64,000 nucleotides of DNA. Origin: JACVRW01 sp963850205 (lineage in GTDB: Bacteria > Actinomycetota > Thermoleophilia > Solirubrobacterales > Thermoleophilaceae). A model generated the notes under the pieces. It saw nothing but the letters and a program-made list of their open reading frames with translations. It was not told where the DNA came from and searched no databases. Location: contig CAWKKJ010000015.1 of the NCBI GenBank assembly GCA_963850205.1, forward strand, positions 186,001-250,000. Reading direction: 5' to 3'. The translations under genes were made by a program, and so were the position numbers. Shown here one piece after another: positions 8,193 through 17,352 of the stretch (position 1 is its first letter; each line of letters opens with the position of its first letter).

Positions 8193-9241
8193 ACCCGGTG
8201 CGCGTCGGTGAAGTAGCGCAGGCGGACCTTCTTGAACTCGGTCGACGAGTAGAGCGTCCGCCGCTCGTCGATGCCGGTGTCCTCCGCGATCGAGTCGAGG
8301 ATCGCGTCGCACTCCTCCTTCGAGCGCCCGTGGGCCATGGTGAACACCGAGTAGGGCCAGTCGGCGTAGGTGGGGCGCTGGTAGCAGTGCGAGATGCCGC
8401 GGAAGGAGGCCATGCGCGGACCCAGCTCGAGGATGCGCTCGTCGGGAACCTGCCACACGCCCATCCCGTTGGCTGAGAAGCCGGCCCGGCGGTGGAACAG
8501 GATCGCCGCCACGCGGCGCAGAGCCCGGCGCTCCTGCATGTCCTCGAGGTGGGCCAGCAGTTCCTCCACCGACAACCCGGCCTCGGCCGCCGCGGGCGCG
8601 AACGGCTCGGAGACGGCCTCCATCGGGCCCTGGGTGGCGCGGATCACGGCCACGTCCTTCTCGGACAGCTCGATGGCCTCGGGCTCGGTGTAGTCGGAGG
8701 ACTCGGCGGCCGCGGCCAGCGCCTCGGTTCCCTTCTCCATCTCCAGGTCCATCCGGATCTTGAACAGACGCAGGGTGGGCAGCTCGCGGACCGACTCGGC
8801 GCCGGTCAGCTGCGCCAGCAGCTCGAGGGTCCCCTCCAGACCGAGCGTCGAGCCCGGCTCGGTGGCGATCGTGAACCAGAGGTTGAAGTCGTGGTCGCGC
8901 AGGTAGTTGTGCGAGACCCCGGGGTGCGAGTTGATGATCTTCGCCGCCCGCCAGGGGTTCTCGGGATCCACGCGCGCCGCCACCAGCATCGAGCGGTATC
9001 CGAGCACCCGGGTGTCGAAGATCGGCGTGATCTCGCGGATGATGCGCTCGTCCAGCAGCCGCCGGGTGCGCCGCAGCACCTCGTCCTCGGGGAGCTCGGC
9101 GGCGTCCGCGACGGCGGCGAAGGGGCGCTCGGCCAGCGGGAAGCTGCCCTGCAGCAGGTTGAGCAGCCGCCGGTCGGTCTCGTCCAGCGGCACGGCCGAG
9201 CCGTCCTTGCGGCTGCGGACCTTGGCTATGGGCTGAGCCAC
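8171..9241 (-). CDS. Two-domain AsnC/Lrp-like protein resembling a fused siroheme decarboxylase (AhbA/AhbB, NirDL type)
   Basis: The 356-residue protein holds two tandem copies of an HTH plus AsnC-like sensor domain, about residues 17-165 and 190-350. The first copy has DRRLLNLLQGSFPL, REITPIFDTRVLGY and SHPGVSHNYLRDHDFNLWFT; the second has HRRAGFSANGMGVWQVP and CYQRPTYADWPYSVFTMAHG. These are the hallmark stretches of AhbA/AhbB and NirD/L/G/H proteins, which decarboxylate siroheme, rather than of amino-acid-responsive Lrp regulators. It overlaps hemB by 16 bases and hemL by 22. Enzyme function is inferred from family and context; automatic annotation often labels such proteins Lrp/AsnC regulators. 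Confidence 0.8.
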   Translation of the reverse strand: MAQPIAKVRSRKDGSAVPLDETDRRLLNLLQGSFPLAERPFAAVADAAELPEDEVLRRTRRLLDERIIREITPIFDTRVLGYRSMLVAARVDPENPWRAAKIINSHPGVSHNYLRDHDFNLWFTIATEPGSTLGLEGTLELLAQLTGAESVRELPTLRLFKIRMDLEMEKGTEALAAAAESSDYTEPEAIELSEKDVAVIRATQGPMEAVSEPFAPAAAEAGLSVEELLAHLEDMQERRALRRVAAILFHRRAGFSANGMGVWQVPDERILELGPRMASFRGISHCYQRPTYADWPYSVFTMAHGRSKEECDAILDSIAEDTGIDERRTLYSSTEFKKVRLRYFTDAHRVWEAEHS

Positions 9242-10206
9242 CGGGCGACGTCCTTGGCGTGGTAGGTGATCACGATGTCGGCGCCGGCGCGGCGGATGCC
9301 CATGAGGGTCTCCAGCACGACCGCGCGCTCATCGATGTATCCGGCCGAGGCGGCCGCCTTGATCAGTGCGTACTCGCCGCTGACGTTGTAGGCGGCCACC
9401 GGCACGCGCGTGGCCTCCTTGACCCGGCGGACGACGTCGAGGTAGGGCAGGGCGGGCTTGACCATCACCACGTCGGCGCCCTCCTGCACGTCGAGCAGCG
9501 CCTCGCGCACGGCCTCCTCCGCGTTGGCGGGATCCATCTGGTAGCTGCGCCGGTCGCCGAAGGCGGGCGTCGAGTCGGCCGCCTCGCGGAAGGGCCCGTA
9601 GAAGGCGGAGGCGAACTTGGCGGAGTAGGCGATGATCGGCAGGTCCTTGTGGCCCTCGGCGTCGAGTTGGGCTCGCAGCGCCCCCACGCGGCCGTCCATC
9701 ATGTCGCTGGGCGCGACGGCGTCGGCACCCGCGGCGGCGTGCGACAGGGCCGTCTTGGCCAGCAGCTCGAGCGTCACGTCATTGTCCACGCGGCCGTCCT
9801 CGGTGACGACGCCGCAGTGCCCGTGCGACGTGTAGCCGCACAGGCAGACGTCGGTGATCACCACCAGCTCGGGGTGCGCGTCCTTGAGCGCCCGGACCGC
9901 GAGCTGCACCACACCCTCGTCGTCGTAGGCGCCCGAGGCCTGCTCGTCCTTCTCGGCCGGCAGGCCGAACAGCAGCACCGCGGGCACGCCCAGCGAATGG
10001 GCCTCGCCCGCCTCGGCGACGGCGTGCGATATCGACAGCCGCTCCACCCCGGGCATCGCCTCGATCGGCGTGCGCTCGTCCTCGCCCAGCTGCACGAACA
10101 GCGGCAGGACCAGATGCGCGGGGGTCAGCTCGGTCTCGCGCACCATGTCGCGCAACACGCCGGTCTGGCGCAGCCGGCGCAGGCGAGTGGCGGGGAAGGC
10201 CATCAC
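9226..10206 (-). CDS. hemB: Delta-aminolevulinic acid dehydratase (porphobilinogen synthase)
   Basis: Condenses two 5-aminolevulinate molecules to porphobilinogen. The zinc-site cysteines are present in DVCLCGYTSHGHCG, and both active-site lysines are visible in IAYSAKFASAFYGPFR and VMVKPALPYLD. The length of 326 residues is normal. It starts 25 bases after the broken ABC permease and overlaps the siroheme-decarboxylase-like gene, so hemB, that gene and hemL read as one transcription unit. Confidence 0.95.
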   Translation of the reverse strand: MMAFPATRLRRLRQTGVLRDMVRETELTPAHLVLPLFVQLGEDERTPIEAMPGVERLSISHAVAEAGEAHSLGVPAVLLFGLPAEKDEQASGAYDDEGVVQLAVRALKDAHPELVVITDVCLCGYTSHGHCGVVTEDGRVDNDVTLELLAKTALSHAAAGADAVAPSDMMDGRVGALRAQLDAEGHKDLPIIAYSAKFASAFYGPFREAADSTPAFGDRRSYQMDPANAEEAVREALLDVQEGADVVMVKPALPYLDVVRRVKEATRVPVAAYNVSGEYALIKAAASAGYIDERAVVLETLMGIRRAGADIVITYHAKDVARWLSP

Positions 10207-10231
10207 CCAGGAGTCTAGGAGGCGGCTCGTC

Positions 10232-11570
10232 TCAGGCGAAGCGGTGGAGCGCCAGCCGGCCGATGGTCCCGAAGACCAGCGCCAGCACCGCGAGGTGCAG
10301 CAGCGGGCCGGCCAGGCCGCCGGCGTCGTTCAGAGCCGCGTCCATGGCCTCCAGCGTGGGCTTGAAGGGGAAGGCCGCGGACACCGCCTGGGTCAGGTCG
10401 TACAGCGCGGGCGCCACCGCGCCGGAGGGCACCAGCGCGAGGAAGGCCAGCGGCAAGGAGAGCATGAAGGCCAGCAGCGAGGCGGCCCGGACCTCTCGGG
10501 TGAGTGCGCCGATGGCAAGGCCCAACGCCGCGAAGGCGAGGGCGCCCGCCCCCAGCGCCACCACCCACAGGGGCACGCGCGCCCAGTCCAGCTCCACGAA
10601 CAGCCCCAGGCCCGCCAGCATCAGCAGGCAGGTGGCCGCCGAGCACACGGCGGCGAGGGCGGCCTTCTCCACCAGCAGGCCCGTGCGCGAGACCAGACCG
10701 CGCACCAGCCGCGCGAAGGCGTTCTCCTCGCGCTCCAGGGCCAGCATCCCGGCCGCCAGCAGCATGGTGATGAACATCAGGGACACGGTCACCGCGAGAG
10801 CGACGGCGAACGAGCTGAGCGACGTGTCGCCGCCCTCGAGCGCCGTGGCGTCCACCCGGATCGGCTCCCCCACGACGTCGAGCACGTCGTCGGAGAAGGC
10901 CAGGTTCTCGCGGGCCAGCGCGGCGAACTCGATCGCCTCCGCAACCTCCTCCCGCTCGGTTCCGTCCTGTGGGAGGGCCTTCTGGGCGTCACGCAGGATC
11001 TGCTCCGCCCGCTGCAGCCCCAGCACGCTCCACGTCCTGACCGAGGAACGTGTAGACGCCGCCGTCGGAGATCAGCTCGAGCAGCTCGAGCGCCTCCTCG
11101 GCCACGCGCTTGGTGAGCGCGGCGTTCGCGGCCTGGACCTGGGAGTTGATCGTGTTCTCGACGAACTCCTTCTTGGCCGGGTCCTCGGCGTTGTAGAAGA
11201 CCTCCACCGTCCCAGGGCTGAGCGTGGACTGCAGGTTCTGCGACAGGTCCTCGGGAATGATCAGCGCGCCGAGCGCCTCGCCGTCGCGCACCTTCTGGAT
11301 CGCCTCGGCGCGGCTGTCCACCCTCAGCGGCTCGACCGCCTCGAAGATGCGCCGGCCCTCCTTGGCCAGGTCGATCCGCTCGCCGCCGAGCTCGACCAGC
11401 CCTGCCGAGTCCGGGAGGCCGTTGTAGATGGCGACGGTGGGCTTGTCGGGCCCGCGGGAGATGGCGAACCCGATCAGCACCGCGATCACGATCGGGTAGA
11501 GCACGAGCAGGGCCACCAGGAGCGGTGAGCGGCGCAGGATGCGAAGGTCCTTCAGGAGCAGCCAGCGCAT
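10232..11570 (-). pseudogene. ABC-2 type transporter permease, split by a frameshift
   Basis: Two frames together make one ABC-2 permease. The 5' part, from the ATG at 11570, begins MRWLLLKDLRILRRSP, has one membrane helix and a large extracytoplasmic domain ending in YTFLGQDVE. The 3' part continues in another frame from about 11026 (VLGLQRAEQILRDAQKAL) with five membrane helices. The frames meet at about 11026-11045, where a one-base change would restore a single protein of about 445 residues. It starts 4 bases after the ATPase gene. It could be a true pseudogene or an assembly error; substrate unknown. Confidence 0.82.
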
Positions 11571-11574
11571 TTGG

Positions 11575-12306
11575 TCAGTGCCCCCGGCGGTGCAGGAACT
11601 CCACGAAGGCCTGCTCGAAGTCCAGCCCCGTTGTCCCCACCTGGCGCTCCAGCTCCCGCGGCGAACCATCGAACAGCCGCTCCCCATCGGCCAGCAGGAT
11701 GAGCTGGTCGGCGTGGCGGTCGGCCTCCTGGATGTTGTGGGTGGCGAAGATGACGGTGGTGCCCTCGCCGGCCAGGCGCAGGATGAACTCCCACAGGCGC
11801 TCCCGCTGGCGCGGGTCGAGCGCCGCGCTCGGCTCGTCCAGCAGCAGCACCTCGGGCTCGCCCAGCAGGCCGATGGCGATGTTCACCCGCTGGCGGTTGC
11901 CGCCGGAGAGCGTCGCCACCTGGTCGTGGGCCCGGTCCCGCAGATCGGTCAGCTCAAGCATCCGTTCGACCGTGGCGCGCGGGTCCGCTGTGCGCTCGAG
12001 ACGGGCGAAGAGGGCCAGGTTCTCCTGCACCGTGAGCTTTCCGTAGAGCGCCGCCTGCTGCGGCACCCAGCCGACGTCCGCCGGGGCGGTGGACAGGTCG
12101 CCCTCGTCGGGCCGCTGGATCCCGGCCAGGATCGAGAGCAGGGTGGTCTTGCCCGCGCCGTTCGGGCCGATTACCGCCACCAACTCGCCCCGGCGCACCG
12201 AGAGCGAGACGCCGCGGAGGGCGACGCGTTCGCCGTAGCGCTTGACCAGGCCCTTCGCCTCCAACACCGGCTGCGAAATCCGCTCCCTGGCCACCGCGCT
12301 CTCCAT
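11575..12306 (-). CDS. ABC transporter ATP-binding protein
   Basis: The 243-residue ATPase has Walker A GPNGAGKT at about residue 48, a Q-loop (VGWVPQQ), the signature LSGGNRQR and Walker B LLLDEPSAALD, followed by the switch His in FATHNIQEAD. It is paired with the ABC-2 permease directly downstream, the usual drug, lipid or polysaccharide export arrangement. Because the permease frame is broken in this sequence, the pair may be inactive. It is divergent from the YmdB-like gene with about 30 bases between the starts. Confidence 0.92.
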   Translation of the reverse strand: MESAVARERISQPVLEAKGLVKRYGERVALRGVSLSVRRGELVAVIGPNGAGKTTLLSILAGIQRPDEGDLSTAPADVGWVPQQAALYGKLTVQENLALFARLERTADPRATVERMLELTDLRDRAHDQVATLSGGNRQRVNIAIGLLGEPEVLLLDEPSAALDPRQRERLWEFILRLAGEGTTVIFATHNIQEADRHADQLILLADGERLFDGSPRELERQVGTTGLDFEQAFVEFLHRRGH

Positions 12307-12335
12307 CCGGCCGGAGCTTGGCAGAATCGCTGATC

Positions 12336-13115
12336 GTGAAGCTCCTGTTCATCGGCGACGTGGTGGGCGGGGTCGGCCGGCGCACCGTGGCCGCCCTGCT
12401 GCCCGATCTGCGCGAGGCACACCGCCCCGACTTCGTGATCTGCAACGGAGAGAACGCCGCCGGTGGCGTGGGGATCACCGAGAAGACCGCGCGCGAGCTC
12501 CTCGACCTGGGCGCCGACGCCATCACCCTCGGAAACCACACCTACCGCCATCGCGAGGTGTACGGGTTTCTCGACACCGAGCCCCGCATCGTCCGCCCGG
12601 CCAACTACCCGAAGGGCAGCCCGGGACGGGGCCACACGGTGGTGGAGTCCAACGGCTTCCGGCTGGGGGTGACGAACCTGTCGGGCACGCTGTTCCTCGA
12701 GGCGGCGCGCTCGCCCTTCAGCGAGGTGGACGCCGTGCTCTCCGAGCTGCGCGGCAAGAGCGACGCCGTGCTGCTCGACATGCATGCCGAGGCCACGAGC
12801 GAGAAGGTGGCCATGGGCTGGCACACCGACGGGCGGGTCACGGCCTGCCTGGGGACCCACACCCACGTCGCCACCGCGGACGCCCGCGTGCTGCCCGGGG
12901 GCAGCGCCTACGTGACCGACGTGGGGATGACGGGCGCTCGCGGCGGCGTCATCGGCGTCAAGCGCGAACAGGCCCTGGAGCGCTTTCTCACCCTGACGCA
13001 GGTGCGTTTCGAGACGGCCACCGAGGACCCGTGGCTGAACGGGGTGGTGGTCGAGGCCGACGGCGGGGGGCGGGCCACCTCGATCGAGCAGGTGCTGGCG
13101 CCGGCGCGTCTCTGA
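12336..13115 (+). CDS. YmdB-family metallophosphoesterase (TIGR00282 type)
   Basis: Calcineurin-like phosphoesterase of the family whose studied members hydrolyse 2',3'-cyclic AMP. Metal-binding motifs are all visible: FIGDVVGG, CNGENAAGG, LGNHTYRH, DMHAEATSEK and GTHTHVATADAR. I choose the GTG at 12336 because family members start with the KLLFIGD strand; a TTG at 12318 would add six residues. The protein of about 259 residues has the normal length. It stands alone between divergent and convergent neighbours. Confidence 0.88.
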   Translation: MKLLFIGDVVGGVGRRTVAALLPDLREAHRPDFVICNGENAAGGVGITEKTARELLDLGADAITLGNHTYRHREVYGFLDTEPRIVRPANYPKGSPGRGHTVVESNGFRLGVTNLSGTLFLEAARSPFSEVDAVLSELRGKSDAVLLDMHAEATSEKVAMGWHTDGRVTACLGTHTHVATADARVLPGGSAYVTDVGMTGARGGVIGVKREQALERFLTLTQVRFETATEDPWLNGVVVEADGGGRATSIEQVLAPARL

Positions 13116-13125
13116 GCGTCGCGGC

Positions 13126-14745
13126 TCAGGCGGGCACGAGCTCACGCTCGGGCTCCGCGGGCGCGGCAGCCTCGGAGGGCGCGTCGCGCTGGGCGGCGAA
13201 GATCGCGACCAGCACGAAGGGCACGAACCACACCACGTACAGGTAGAACCAGTGCGTAGCCGCCAGCTGGAGGGCGATCAGCACCGCCGCGCCCAGGGCG
13301 GCCAGGCGGCGGAGGTCGGGCGCCCGCGGCCGGAAGGCCACAACCACCGCCAGCAGCACCGCGCCCACCTTCACGGCCGTCTGCAGCCACGAGAGCGACT
13401 CGACCTGACCCCAGACGCTGAACGGCGAGGGCCGGGAGAGCTGGTAGCCGAGCGTCCGGTCGTAGAGCTCCCGCAGCCCCTCGTCCGGCACGAACGGCGC
13501 CGTCAGCGCCGCCACCGTGACCAGGAGCGCGGCGCCGAACACGACCGGGGAGCGCCGGGCGAACAGCGGCGCCAGGGCCAGGGGCGCGAACTTGGCCGCC
13601 GTGCCCAGCCCGAGCACGGCGCCGCGGGCCCAGGGCGCCGAGACCAGGAGCGCCCCGACGCAGGCCAGGGCCACCAGGGCGTCGTTGGCGTTCGACTCGA
13701 GGACGAAGGTCGTGTAGGGATAGGCCGCCCAGGCATACCCGAGCGCCAGGCCCAGCACCCGCCCCTCCCGCCCCGGACGCAGGCGGCGCCCCAGCAGCAG
13801 CAGCCCGCCGATCACCAGCAGGTCGAAGACGATCGCCGCGGCGTGGGCGGCGGGCAGGTCGTCCCACGCGCCGCTCCAGCTGAAGGCCTGCTCGAAGGGC
13901 ACGTAGAGCAGGTAGTTGAGCGGCCCGTAGGTGTCCCCTCGCTCCACGTCGTCGGAGAAGCCCTCGCCGTAGAGCTGGTCCCCGTCGATGATGCGGTCGG
14001 CCCCGACGGTCCCCGCGTAGCCCACGTCGATCACGTTCGAGTCGGCCACGTTCAGGCCGATCCGGAAGGCCACGAGGAACACCAGCGCCACCGCCAGCAC
14101 CGCCATTGGGAGGTGGGGAACGAGCCGCCCCTGCCGCTCGCGCGGCCGGAAGCCTGCGAGCAGCATCCGCACCAGCAGATAGAGCAGCACCGGGTAGACC
14201 AGCGGCACCGACACACCGATCTCTCCCCGGTTGAAGAACACGTGCGAGGCCCCGAAGGCAAGCAGCACGAGCAGGTCGAGGTGCAGCAGCCGCAGCGGCC
14301 GGCGGAAGTCGATGAACGGCAGCAGGAAGAGCAGGCACAGGGGAAGCCAGACGTAGGGCGCGTTCAGGGTGCGCCCGAAGGCGCCCTCGCCCCCGCGGGC
14401 CATGGTCCAGGCCACCTGATAGCCCCTCCACTGCTCGAGCACGGCACCCGTGCCGTCGTCCACCTGGACCTGCGCCACCTCCTTGCCGTCACGGAAGAAG
14501 CTCACCTGCCAGCGGCCGGCGCCGTTGGTGTAGGCGTTGGGCCGCAGCGGGCCCTCCCGCCGCTCGGCCTGCACCTTCTCCGCCCGCTGCGCGATGCGCG
14601 TGACCTCGCGCGCGCTGCTGTCGTAGTAGGGCGGCGGCTCGGTCTGGGACTCCGGCGTCTGGAGGTCGGCCGCCTGGGCGGCGCCGGGAGCGCAGAGAGC
14701 GGTCAGCGCCGCCGCGCACAGCGCCGCTCGCAGTCGCCTGGCCAT
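13126..14745 (-). CDS. Multi-spanning membrane protein, probable GT-C fold glycosyltransferase (GT87/DUF2029-like)
   Basis: A 539-residue protein with a signal peptide (residues 1-25), an extracytoplasmic domain of about 90 residues ending near GTGAVLEQWRGYQVAW, then about 11 membrane helices. Loop motifs typical of polyprenyl-phosphate-sugar-dependent GT-C enzymes appear, for instance DGDQLYGEGFSDDVERGDTYGPLNY. It follows a GtrA-like gene by 4 bases, and GtrA proteins are often linked to lipid-linked sugar transfer. Specificity cannot be inferred. The small periplasmic domain before the transferase core is less usual. Confidence 0.75.
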   Translation of the reverse strand: MARRLRAALCAAALTALCAPGAAQAADLQTPESQTEPPPYYDSSAREVTRIAQRAEKVQAERREGPLRPNAYTNGAGRWQVSFFRDGKEVAQVQVDDGTGAVLEQWRGYQVAWTMARGGEGAFGRTLNAPYVWLPLCLLFLLPFIDFRRPLRLLHLDLLVLLAFGASHVFFNRGEIGVSVPLVYPVLLYLLVRMLLAGFRPRERQGRLVPHLPMAVLAVALVFLVAFRIGLNVADSNVIDVGYAGTVGADRIIDGDQLYGEGFSDDVERGDTYGPLNYLLYVPFEQAFSWSGAWDDLPAAHAAAIVFDLLVIGGLLLLGRRLRPGREGRVLGLALGYAWAAYPYTTFVLESNANDALVALACVGALLVSAPWARGAVLGLGTAAKFAPLALAPLFARRSPVVFGAALLVTVAALTAPFVPDEGLRELYDRTLGYQLSRPSPFSVWGQVESLSWLQTAVKVGAVLLAVVVAFRPRAPDLRRLAALGAAVLIALQLAATHWFYLYVVWFVPFVLVAIFAAQRDAPSEAAAPAEPERELVPA

Positions 14746-14749
14746 CGAG

Positions 14750-15223
14750 TCAGTCTCGCGTGAGCTCGATGCGGAAGCTCCACATCTTGTTCCCGATGAA
14801 GTTGAGCGGGGTGGCGGCGACGATGGCGATCGCCTGGGCCGGAAGCTCGGGCAGGCCGGCCACGCTCACGAGCAGCTCGAGCACCGTGGCTGCCACCAGG
14901 AATGCGACCACGCTCACGGTGAAGAAGCGCGCGGCCTGGAAGCCGGGATGGCCGGCGCGCGCCCGGAAGGTCCACTGCCGGTTCCAGGTGAAGTTGTTGA
15001 GCACGGCCACCACGAAGGCGATGGTGGCCGCGATCAGGTGGTGAAGGCCGAGCACCTCCACGCATAGGGCGAACACCAGCAGGTTGACCACGTAGCCCGA
15101 GGCGCCCACGGCGCAGAACTTGACCAGCTGCACCCAGTTGTGGGGCCGCCGCAGGCCCGCACGGACTCGCAGGTGAAGGGCGTGTGAGTCGCGCGCGACG
15201 GCCGCTTCGCCCTCCTCGCTCAT
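14750..15223 (-). CDS. GtrA family membrane protein
   Basis: Small four-helix membrane protein (157 residues) of the GtrA family, linked to translocation or modification of lipid-linked sugars. It has the motifs FCAVGASGYVVNLLVFAL, AFVVAVLNNFTWNRQWTFR and NFIGNKMWSFR. The start is the ATG at 15223, overlapping the upstream phosphatase stop as ATGA; the frame is open further but only inside that gene. It likely works with the downstream GT-C glycosyltransferase. Confidence 0.9.
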   Translation of the reverse strand: MSEEGEAAVARDSHALHLRVRAGLRRPHNWVQLVKFCAVGASGYVVNLLVFALCVEVLGLHHLIAATIAFVVAVLNNFTWNRQWTFRARAGHPGFQAARFFTVSVVAFLVAATVLELLVSVAGLPELPAQAIAIVAATPLNFIGNKMWSFRIELTRD

Positions 15224-16686
15224 CCGGACAACGGTACATCGAAGTGGTCGAGCACAAGCGGGGCCACGTCGGCCAGCGCCCACTCCTCGCGCTCGGGCAC
15301 CTCGAGCCCGCACATGAGCAGCACTCCCTGGGAGTCGTCCTTGTGCAAGGAGCCGTGGCTGCCGCCGCCCACATGTGCAGAACCGCCCCAGTCGATGAAC
15401 TCGGTTCCGGGGGCCGCCGAGATCAGCACGTCACCCGAGTGCGGGCACTCCAGCGCCGACCACAGCCGGCTCAGCGCGTCGGGATAGGTCCGGCTCGCAA
15501 TCCGGCCCTCACGAGCTCGCAGGCCGAGCACCGAGCGCTTGCCCTCCACCCACCAGGACCGGCCGCGGCGATCGCCGAGCTCTCCGCCGGGGGCGAAGCG
15601 AAGCTCGCCCCGCTCGCTCGCCACAACCGCTTCGCCGTCACTGCGATAGGCCACCAGGTCCACGCCCTCAGCCTTCACGAGCCTCTCCACCACCCCGGGC
15701 ACGAGCTCCGCCCGCCGTGCACCGTCGAGCACGTACACCATCGCAGAGCGAGCGGAGGGACAAACCGCCAGCTCCGCCTCGGTCGGCGCCGGGTCGGCGG
15801 GTGTCAGCACGCGCGAGTCCGCCAGCACCTCGCGGAGGTCGAGCGTCTCCTCCACCACGGTCTGCGAGTGGTCGGACATCACGATCACGGCGTGGTCGTC
15901 GAGGAAGGCGTCGGCGCCGCCGGCCACGTGCATGATCCGCTCGAGCGCCCGGTCGGCCTCGGCGATCGAACGCACCTGGCCGTCGGGCCCCACCCGATGC
16001 GAGTGCGTGTCGTTGTCGGGCAGCGAGAACAGCAGGAAGTCGAACAGGTCGTGCTCGACGAGGTAGGCGCCCACGCAGCCCGTGTGGCGATCGCGCTGAC
16101 CCGGCAGCCCCAGCGCGGACGTGCAGCCGGTGTTGCGGGAATCGAACAGGTCGGCGTAGAACAGCTCACGCGCGCCGTACACGGGGTGGCGGAACTGAAG
16201 CGCCTCGCCGATCCGGCGGTAGACGCTGGCTCCCGACGGATCGTGCCTGGTGCGCCCGCGGTAGATCAGGTAGGTGGTGCAGGCCGTGCGCAGCCCGGCG
16301 TCGTCCAGGTGCTCGAACACCGTCCGGCGCGCCCGCGACAGGTGCGCCATGTTCATGTTGTAGACGGTGTCGTAGAGCGACCGGACGATCCCGAAGGCCC
16401 GGGTGGCCGGCAGCGACGACCCGTACTCGATGTAGCGCTCCTCCCCGCGGTGAAACCAGTTCATCGAGGGGATGTAGTGCTCGCCCGGGCCCGTGCCGGT
16501 GGCGATCGTCGCCGAGGCCACCGGCGTCACCGAGGGGAAGGTGGAGACGCAGTCGCGCACGTAGGTCCCCCGCTCCTTGAGTGCCGCCAGCGCCGGGGCC
16601 TGGCCCTCGGCGATGGCCTGGTCGAGCATCGCGGGCTTCAGCGAGTCGATGACCGCGAGGACCACCTTCTTGGGCCGGGCCGCCAT
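15220..16686 (-). CDS. Alkaline-phosphatase superfamily protein (type I phosphodiesterase/nucleotide pyrophosphatase-like)
   Basis: The 488-residue protein has the metal-site pattern of phosphodiesterases: AVIDSLKP at the N-terminus, the likely Thr nucleophile in TFPSVTPVASATIATG, the DNDTHSH motif, MSDHSQTV, and a late GGGSHGSLHKDD. No signal peptide or membrane helix is evident, so it may be cytoplasmic or exported by other means. The substrate is unknown. It is coupled by 4-base overlap to gtrA and then the GT-C gene, hinting at nucleotide-sugar or lipid-linked phosphate chemistry. Confidence 0.85.
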   Translation of the reverse strand: MAARPKKVVLAVIDSLKPAMLDQAIAEGQAPALAALKERGTYVRDCVSTFPSVTPVASATIATGTGPGEHYIPSMNWFHRGEERYIEYGSSLPATRAFGIVRSLYDTVYNMNMAHLSRARRTVFEHLDDAGLRTACTTYLIYRGRTRHDPSGASVYRRIGEALQFRHPVYGARELFYADLFDSRNTGCTSALGLPGQRDRHTGCVGAYLVEHDLFDFLLFSLPDNDTHSHRVGPDGQVRSIAEADRALERIMHVAGGADAFLDDHAVIVMSDHSQTVVEETLDLREVLADSRVLTPADPAPTEAELAVCPSARSAMVYVLDGARRAELVPGVVERLVKAEGVDLVAYRSDGEAVVASERGELRFAPGGELGDRRGRSWWVEGKRSVLGLRAREGRIASRTYPDALSRLWSALECPHSGDVLISAAPGTEFIDWGGSAHVGGGSHGSLHKDDSQGVLLMCGLEVPEREEWALADVAPLVLDHFDVPLSG

Positions 16687-17271
16687 CTATCGGAGGATGC
16701 GCAGGCCGGCGTACTTCTCGTCCGCGCGGCGGCCCGCGCGCACCAGCAGCACCACAAACGCGATCAGCACCAGGAACGAGACCGGCGGCAGGAACACGGC
16801 TGCAACGGCGATCAGCACGGCTGCGGCGTCGGCGTACACGCTGAGCAGCGCCGCGGCCCCCGCGTCGAGCCGGCTCCGCGCCCGCTCCACCAAGCCGCCC
16901 ACCGCTCGCCAGGCGAGCAGCGCGCAGAGCGGACCGGCCACGAGACCGATCCAGGCGGGCTCGCCTCCGTCGGCCATCGCCCCGGCGAACAAGAGCGCGC
17001 CGAGGACCACCCCCAACAGTGCGCTCAGCAGCTGTGCCGGGCGCCGGCGGTCCTCGCGACCCGAGCGTTCCAACAGGTAGGCCACCACCGCGAGGGCCAG
17101 AACCGCGAGCAGGAACGGCGGCGACTCCAGGAAGGCCCAGTCGGTGCCCTCGAAGTCGATCCCCGCGTCCGCGCTCGCCAGCGCACCGACGGCCAACGGC
17201 GGGAGATACGGGCGCACGCCGGTCGAACCGGCGAGGCCGGAGCCGGTGCCGAGGTCGAGGAAGAGGCTCAC
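16687..17271 (-). CDS. DUF4126-like small integral membrane protein
   Basis: About 194 residues with five to six hydrophobic segments. The N-terminal stretch (LFLDLGTGSGLAGSTGVRPYLPP) matches the pattern of DUF4126 proteins, which have a Gly-rich first helix followed by a short P-x-L-x-x-G motif. The frame is open far upstream across the divergent aminotransferase gene, but composition becomes shadow-like there; the GTG at 17271 gives a sensible N-terminus. It ends one base before the phosphatase start. No function is known. Confidence 0.7.
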   Translation of the reverse strand: MSLFLDLGTGSGLAGSTGVRPYLPPLAVGALASADAGIDFEGTDWAFLESPPFLLAVLALAVVAYLLERSGREDRRRPAQLLSALLGVVLGALLFAGAMADGGEPAWIGLVAGPLCALLAWRAVGGLVERARSRLDAGAAALLSVYADAAAVLIAVAAVFLPPVSFLVLIAFVVLLVRAGRRADEKYAGLRILR

Positions 17272-17352
17272 AGAAGAGACGGGTTGCGCGACAGGTAGCC
17301 TGCGGGCGGTGACGATAGAGGAGCCGGCAGCGCGCCGGCCGGGGATCCGGCG

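Noticed and set aside
8193..8456. Upstream extension of hemL
   Set aside because: These codons overlap the siroheme-decarboxylase-like gene and resemble no HemL sequence.
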